Source of the DNA: Psilocybe azurescens
Taxonomy: Eukaryota > Basidiomycota > Agaricomycetes > Agaricales > Agrocybaceae
Direction: 5' to 3'
NCBI GenBank assembly: GCA_023853785.1
Contig: JAJIRX010000500.1
Coordinates: 372,001 to 436,000, forward strand
DNA length: 64,000 nucleotides
The position numbers and the translations under genes are program-made. Position 1 is the stretch's first letter; each line of letters begins with the position of its first letter. The notes beneath the pieces were generated by a model that had not been told where the DNA came from, ran no database searches, and saw only the letters and a program-made list of their open reading frames with translations. This document shows positions 61,201 to 64,000 of this stretch, one piece after another.

Positions 61201-62522
61201 TGTTGGCGATGTTTTCAATGTTCTGAATTGTAGGTTGGCGATGAAGGCAGAAATAATGGAAAGAATCTCAGGGATAGCACGAGCGTATTGCAATGACTCG
61301 AGAGCCTTTGAGACTTGTGTGACGATCTTCCGTATGGTGCTCAAACCATCCTTGTCAGATATGGCTGCAGAGACTAGAGTCGATGAAAAGCAAGAAGAGA
61401 CGGAAGATAGAGCCTGTGAGGTTGCTTTACGCGTCCCTGCGTCGGTAGAATCCATGAAGTTCCATATACTTTTCCAAACCTTTCCCACTTCTTTCGAGGC
61501 TTGCTCAGGTTCAAGGGTATTATATGCAACCAATGCGCCCCCAAGAACCTGTACCCAACTGGCAGAAAGAGTCGCGTCTGACTTTGAGGGAGGGGAAGAT
61601 AAGACGACTTTCAATACCTCGGAGAGCTGGCTTCCGATGTTTGTCGAAACATCTTCCACTGAATTTTGGAAAATCTCTGTCAAAATAGAATATGAGGACT
61701 GTGAGAGGTAGGTATTTCCAAGGCGGGGCAGTGTGAGTAGAATGTTGGTGATCGAAGGAAGCGCCTGAAAAAGAGAAATGGTAAACCCTTGTGATTGTCT
61801 GACGAGATGAATGGAACTTACTTCAGAGGGAAGGTAAGGCACAGCGGGTCTCAAGAACGCAAGCACATGTATAGCAATCTCTGCTCCAGGAGCAGCTGCT
61901 TGTTTGGCAGCCTTGCCTTTTGCGAAGGGCCCTGCATTCACCTCTGATAGAGTAGAAAGAACCCACTCAGCGACTCTCTCGGCGTATGGATGGATTAGCA
62001 ATGGGGTCGGGGGATTTGCGATTAGATCTTTCACGACATCGGCGGCCTTCTTACGAACTTTGGGTCGGGGATCTATGCACATTTGCAGGATTGAAGCAAA
62101 GGTTTGGCGAACACCCTGTGCTTCTAATTGGGATCGGTCCACAGATTGAAAGATGGCATGATAGAGAGAAAGTTGGGATCGCAGAGATGGGGCATGTTGG
62201 TTCAAGGAAGGAAACAATGGAGCTGTTAGGGAGAGCAGGGTATTGAGGTTTGAACGCATGACTGGCTCAGGGACGTAGGGAGCGACTAAAGCCAATAGAT
62301 ATAGTTCGGCAGGTAAGATGGCTCCATCTTCGAGAGACAAATCTTTTTCTGGATTGTCCCATCTAATGTGGTCAAAAGCGCGGCAAAGTATGCAGTAGAT
62401 GTAGCCTCGGTGTGTTGGTCCTTGAAGGTAGATTCGAGAGCGATCAGGAGATTTGCAGGTGTTTTCTGATGAGGCAGGGATGAAGAGGTATGAGGCCTAA
62501 TTTTTGCCAGAGACTCCTCCAT
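58258..62522 (-). CDS. RRP12: RRP12-like ribosome biogenesis and nuclear export factor
   Basis: HEAT-repeat protein of the NUC173 family required for pre-ribosomal subunit maturation and export. From ATG 62522: MEESLAKIRPHTSSSLPHQK, LLIALESTFKDQ; then a long array of helical repeats including RPKVRKKAADVVKDLIANPP, NVYGSVGRDSRGLIGEVIVS, NGVQKRGYKILSKLVEGAT, MLRRFNWDEIYSCAGEEEAA and VLVNIKKRKERAKRKKA. The C-terminal part is acidic and Lys-rich (AFEDVLYGSESELDDSDDE, GRGRS), typical of RRP12. About ten introns are needed. Breaks: T run 62344-62348 after DGTIQK, and the TTTT at 58348-58351 in the last exon; both need one base. The stop is at 58258-58260 if the second is accepted. Confidence 0.92.
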
Positions 62523-62868
62523 TTCTTCCAGATGTTAATACAAGCAAAGAATGTCCTCAACTTCAAAGATATCCAAATCCCCATATTTCACAAAATTTTG
62601 CTTAGTCAGCTGCAGCACGTCGATCGCGTTTGCTAGTTTGCCTAGAATGGCAGGCCCCGGTAATTACTTCCGATCACCCATCACTGTAAAGCTCGCCGTC
62701 GGCGTGCACGAACGTGCATCAGTGGGACCTCTTCCATTGTTGCTCAATCTTGATTCAATCCCACATCCCGCTGTTACGAATATTGCAGTCGCTTTGAATT
62801 TGGGGTGCGCCTTGCACTGGCTAAAGTCGTACGAGAAATGCCGCAAGGAACACCGACTCCCTGGTCAT
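62523..62868. promoter_or_regulatory. Divergent region between RRP12 and the acyltransferase
   Basis: An in-frame upstream ATG (62647) would add about 74 residues without homology to the acyltransferase; I treat it as leader sequence. Confidence 0.4.
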
Positions 62869-64000
62869 ATGCACTCATTCGGTACAGTGGAGTCGTCGTT
62901 CTCAATATGGTGGTATAGATTTTCATTACGAGCGTTCAATCTTTTCCCTTTGTTAGGTTGCTCTTCAGATTTGTTCTTAAGATATTTTATGGAACCATTG
63001 TCGTCGAAAATGCCGACCTTATACCAGAGACCGGAAGACCCTGGTACGAATATTCACAAGGGACTTGTACTTAGTAACTTGTTCCGTTAACATATGGTTG
63101 CATAGCATTGTCTGTGCAAACCATAGCAACTCTTTAACTGATGCTCTGTACGTTTACTATGAATTCTCTTCTCTTTTACCACAGTTCTAAACCAATCCAG
63201 TCTCCTTGTAACTTCTATTCCACCATGGGTATGTACCTTGCATCGCTGAAGCCAAATAAATATGAAACTCAAGACCCGTTTTAGAAACGCAATATGCTGC
63301 GATTAACAGCAAAGGCGACCCAATTCGGACGTCCGACGTTCACAAGTTGGCTCATAGAGTCAGCGGGTACAGTACCGCTTCAACGGAAGAAAGACCACCC
63401 AGACGGGACCGTCGACAATTCACAAGTCATGGCGAATCTTATGGTGGTCTGTTCTGTATCACTTAGGCTTGATAAACAGTCGCTGATATTATATGCTCTA
63501 AGGCTTTGGAGAATGGGGATGCTACATGTCTTTTCCCCGAAGGGATGAGTCGCTATCATCCTACAATTGCGCCTCTCAAGACAGGGGGTCAGTAATACTA
63601 AATTACTAGTGAGCTGTTTCCGATGTGTGCTAAACTATCCTGTTGCAGTGGCCCGCCTCGTGTCAGATGTTTTGTCCAGGAATCGTAACAATCCCGATTT
63701 CGAGATTTCCGTTCTAACTTGTTCAATAACCTACATGTGCATTTTTTTGTTTTGGTCTCGTTGACAGCAACTGACCCAATTTTGGCGTAAGGCATCGACA
63801 ACATTTCCGGTCCGATGTTTTGGTGACGTTCCACTCCCCCTTGACCTTCACTCCCAAGGTTCGTAAACTTGGCCCTTGACACTACTATTTCTCATGTAAA
63901 AGCTTTAGGATAACCCGGAATTGCTTGAACCAGTCGATTTTACCAATGTTCGAGTGTTAACGGCGCAAATTCACAATAAAATCAGTAGTGGGACTTTCGA
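62869..64000 (+). CDS. Glycerol-3-phosphate/DHAP acyltransferase, Sct1/Gpt2 type (5' part, cut by window edge)
   Basis: ER enzyme making lysophosphatidic acid, the first step of glycerolipid synthesis. From the likely ATG 62869, exons give LKIFYGTIVVENADLIPETGRP, the acyltransferase motif ANHSNSLTDALLLVTSIP (His and Asp of the HxxxxxD box), KRNMLRLTAKATQFGRPTFT, SWLIESAGTVPLQRKKD, CLFPEGMSRYHPTIAPLKTG (glycerol-phosphate-binding FPEG box), ISVLTCSITYMHRQHFRSDV and DNPELLEPVDFTNVRVLTAQ at the right edge. At least seven introns; no frame break. The membrane segments and the C-terminal half lie outside the window. Confidence 0.9.

Overview
The window looks like nuclear DNA of a mushroom-forming basidiomycete (Agaricomycetes). 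The evidence is short (about 45-70 bp) GT-AG introns in almost every gene, tight gene spacing, gene families typical of that class (an atypical G-alpha subunit with a long insert, an agaricomycete multipass membrane protein, DUF218 and DUF1932 proteins) and a Ty3/gypsy chromovirus. I cannot name the species.

Layout. Left gene block (about 0.7-14.2 kb): cytochrome-b5-fused fumarate reductase (+), M19 dipeptidase (+), atypical G-alpha (-), Vts1/Smaug RNA-binding protein (-), O-fucosyltransferase-like Golgi protein (-), mitochondrial HAD phosphatase-like protein (+). Then comes an AT-rich repeat island (about 14.2-33.7 kb) with nested transposons. Its core is a triple nest: a repeat copy (16.63-16.77 kb, resuming at 25.29 kb) is split by a TIR element, which is split by a Tc1/mariner element, which is split by a chromodomain-bearing Ty3/gypsy element (17883-24859). 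Each level is supported by target-site duplications or terminal inverted repeats. The island also holds a solo LTR, a hAT-type MITE, a tRNA-like sequence and unclassified inverted repeats. Right gene block (about 33.9-64 kb): DUF218 protein (+), multipass membrane protein (-), a second MITE with 8-bp target duplications, a Zn2Cys6 regulator lacking its C-terminus (-), SLC35C2-like sugar transporter (-), MED31 (-) divergent from UCH37 (+), 6PGDH/DUF1932 dehydrogenase (+), WW-MyTH4-RhoGAP (+), Mtf2-like mitochondrial protein (-), FAD monooxygenase (-), proteasome chaperone PSMG2/PAC2 (+), RRP12 (-), and the 5' part of an Sct1/Gpt2 acyltransferase (+) running off the right edge. Most are unrelated housekeeping genes; there is no sign of a biosynthetic cluster.

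Two observations stand out. First, the gypsy element carries 11 nt just inside its 5' LTR that are perfectly complementary to 11 nt inside the LTR, located where a transcript would start about 30 nt after a TATA box. This is the arrangement of the self-primed Tf1/sushi retrotransposons. The element also has extra zinc-knuckle and coiled-coil reading frames between its chromodomain and 3' LTR. Second, at least a dozen conserved genes contain single-base frame breaks, nearly all a missing base in a homopolymer run. The simplest reading is uncorrected base-calling error in the assembly, so these genes should not be called pseudogenes. CDS coordinates below run from start codon to stop codon and include introns.
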